DNA of 64,000 nucleotides from the NCBI GenBank assembly GCA_947258795.1, contig CAMYJU010000006.1, forward strand, positions 1-64,000, given 5' to 3'. Within the stretch, counting starts at the first letter, position 1. Every line of letters starts with the position of its first letter. This DNA is from an uncultured Gammaproteobacteria bacterium (GTDB taxonomy: Bacteria > Pseudomonadota > Gammaproteobacteria > DRJJ01). A model generated the notes under the pieces. The model saw only the letters and a program-made list of their open reading frames with translations, was not told the origin of the DNA and did not search any database. Positions 63,371 to 64,000 of the stretch are shown in pieces. A program made the translations under genes and the position numbers.

Positions 63371-63946
63371 CTAGTCTGTGCTCGCTTGCTTGTTCGTTTC
63401 CAATAACTTTGCCGCCTGCCGGTAACTCAAACCCTGTATACCACTTTTTATCATTGAGGTTCTTAAAGAGGCCGCAAGACCTGATGCCAGGGCACGTTGA
63501 TAGAAAGGCAATGACGCAACATAAAACGGCAATGCCTCGTCTATCAACTGCCTTGATTCCAGAAGTTGTTCCATTACTTTTTTCTGTTGTCTAATCAGAC
63601 CCATCAATATTGGGTCACGGGCCGCTGCCTCATCGATATTCAGCGTCCAGGTAACATCCTTCTGCAACATACATTGACCCACATATTGACCAAATGAATC
63701 GCCTCCCCATTCATCGGGAGATATGAGCGATAGCCTGAACAATGATGCTTGTTTGTACAAATAATAGTGCTTGCCAATTACCGGCCTGAAGCCAAAACTG
63801 CTGTGCAGAACAAACAGGGAGGTAAACAACTCATTACTGATTTGCTGTATATCCTTGGCTGGTACAGGTACCATCGCCCGACTATCCGTCAGGCTATCCA
63901 ATACAGGTGTTAATCCCTTGCCTTGTGGGTTAGGATTTATGCTCAT
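63371..63946 (-). CDS. DUF2452-family protein
   Basis: A 191-residue protein from ATG at 63946, beginning MSINPNPQGKGLTPVLD. The family pattern is evident in SSFGFRPVIGKHYYLYK, the LQKDVTWTL segment and ALPFYVASLPFYQRA. No signal or membrane segment; no function is established for DUF2452. It starts 6 bp after the stop of a gene that enters from the right edge, so the two are in one operon. Confidence 0.85.
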   Translation of the reverse strand: MSINPNPQGKGLTPVLDSLTDSRAMVPVPAKDIQQISNELFTSLFVLHSSFGFRPVIGKHYYLYKQASLFRLSLISPDEWGGDSFGQYVGQCMLQKDVTWTLNIDEAAARDPILMGLIRQQKKVMEQLLESRQLIDEALPFYVASLPFYQRALASGLAASLRTSMIKSGIQGLSYRQAAKLLETNKQASTD

Positions 63947-63952
63947 ACTTGC

Positions 63953-64000
63953 TTATTTCAGATCTTCCAGACTTTCCTTTGCAGTCTGTCTTACCTGTGC
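63953..64000 (-). CDS. C-terminal end of a gene cut by the right edge
   Basis: Sixteen codons on the minus strand end in TAA at 63953. The tail (AQVRQTAKESLEDLK) is a charged amphipathic helix. Only 6 bp separate it from the DUF2452 start, so it is probably the upstream gene of that operon. The family cannot be told. Confidence 0.6.
   Translation of the reverse strand, partial: AQVRQTAKESLEDLK

Noticed and set aside
1-64000. tRNA, rRNA, insertion sequences, phage or integrase genes
   Set aside because: Intergenic regions were read by eye on both strands and no cloverleaf, rRNA stretch, transposase or integrase was recognised; weakly conserved RNAs could be missed.

Overview
The window reads as chromosomal DNA of a gammaproteobacterium of moderate GC content. 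This rests on the gene set (Tas-type aldo-keto reductase, DNA-J related protein, RhlE with a small partner, DUF2452, DUF3530, DUF1499, TAXI-type TRAP transporter). No rRNA, tRNA, insertion sequence, phage or CRISPR array was seen. Genes lie in short operons on both strands, with AT-rich gaps of 300-600 bp that hold decayed coding fragments.

Layout. 1-9.3 kb: DUF1540 protein, ChaN-like lipoprotein, Tas-like reductase, pyruvate kinase, M28 peptidase, a lipoprotein whose C-terminus is a type IV pilin body, a GlcG/HbpS-like protein and a small membrane exporter. 9.4-19.7 kb: a signalling island. On the minus strand are an RsbW-like kinase, a STAS antagonist and a cNMP-SpoIIE phosphatase. On the plus strand are an ATP/ADP-carrier-like membrane protein with HEAT repeats, three cNMP-binding-domain proteins and a GAF-SpoIIE phosphatase. 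A class III cyclase-FHA protein closes it. 20-28.9 kb: amidohydrolase, 6-phosphofructokinase, RhlE helicase, patatin, J-domain protein, and a K+ channel unit. 29-36 kb: histidine-rich repeat lipoprotein, DUF1499, TAXI-TRAP transporter with a thioredoxin, and a membrane protein/hydrolase pair. 36-46 kb: isoquinoline-oxidoreductase-like molybdoenzyme, a third SpoIIE phosphatase, CapA-like protein, PolX-type HhH protein, a Fur-box-linked unknown gene and an RND/MMPL transporter. 46-56.4 kb: azoreductase with divergent LysR, an M1-M28-PDZ fusion peptidase, a TolB-like lipoprotein, a SYLF protein, and a radical SAM/SPASM operon ending in a strong terminator. 56.5-64 kb: a decay-rich zone around a TetR/SDR pair with three perfect operators, a zinc-type alcohol dehydrogenase, a DUF3530 hydrolase and DUF2452.

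Two themes stand out. First, the island at 9.4-19.7 kb pairs a putative cyclic-nucleotide maker with four cNMP-binding-domain proteins, two PP2C-type phosphatases, a kinase/antagonist pair and a nucleotide-carrier-like protein. A joint cNMP-controlled partner-switching circuit is an inference from gene content and order. Second, several genes have lost an internal segment while both ends remain: a CnoX-like thioredoxin, a HAD hydrolase, a class II aldolase-Dabb fusion and a response regulator-cyclase. AraC and HD-GYP tails also survive without their N-termini. This suggests ongoing erosion by small deletions.
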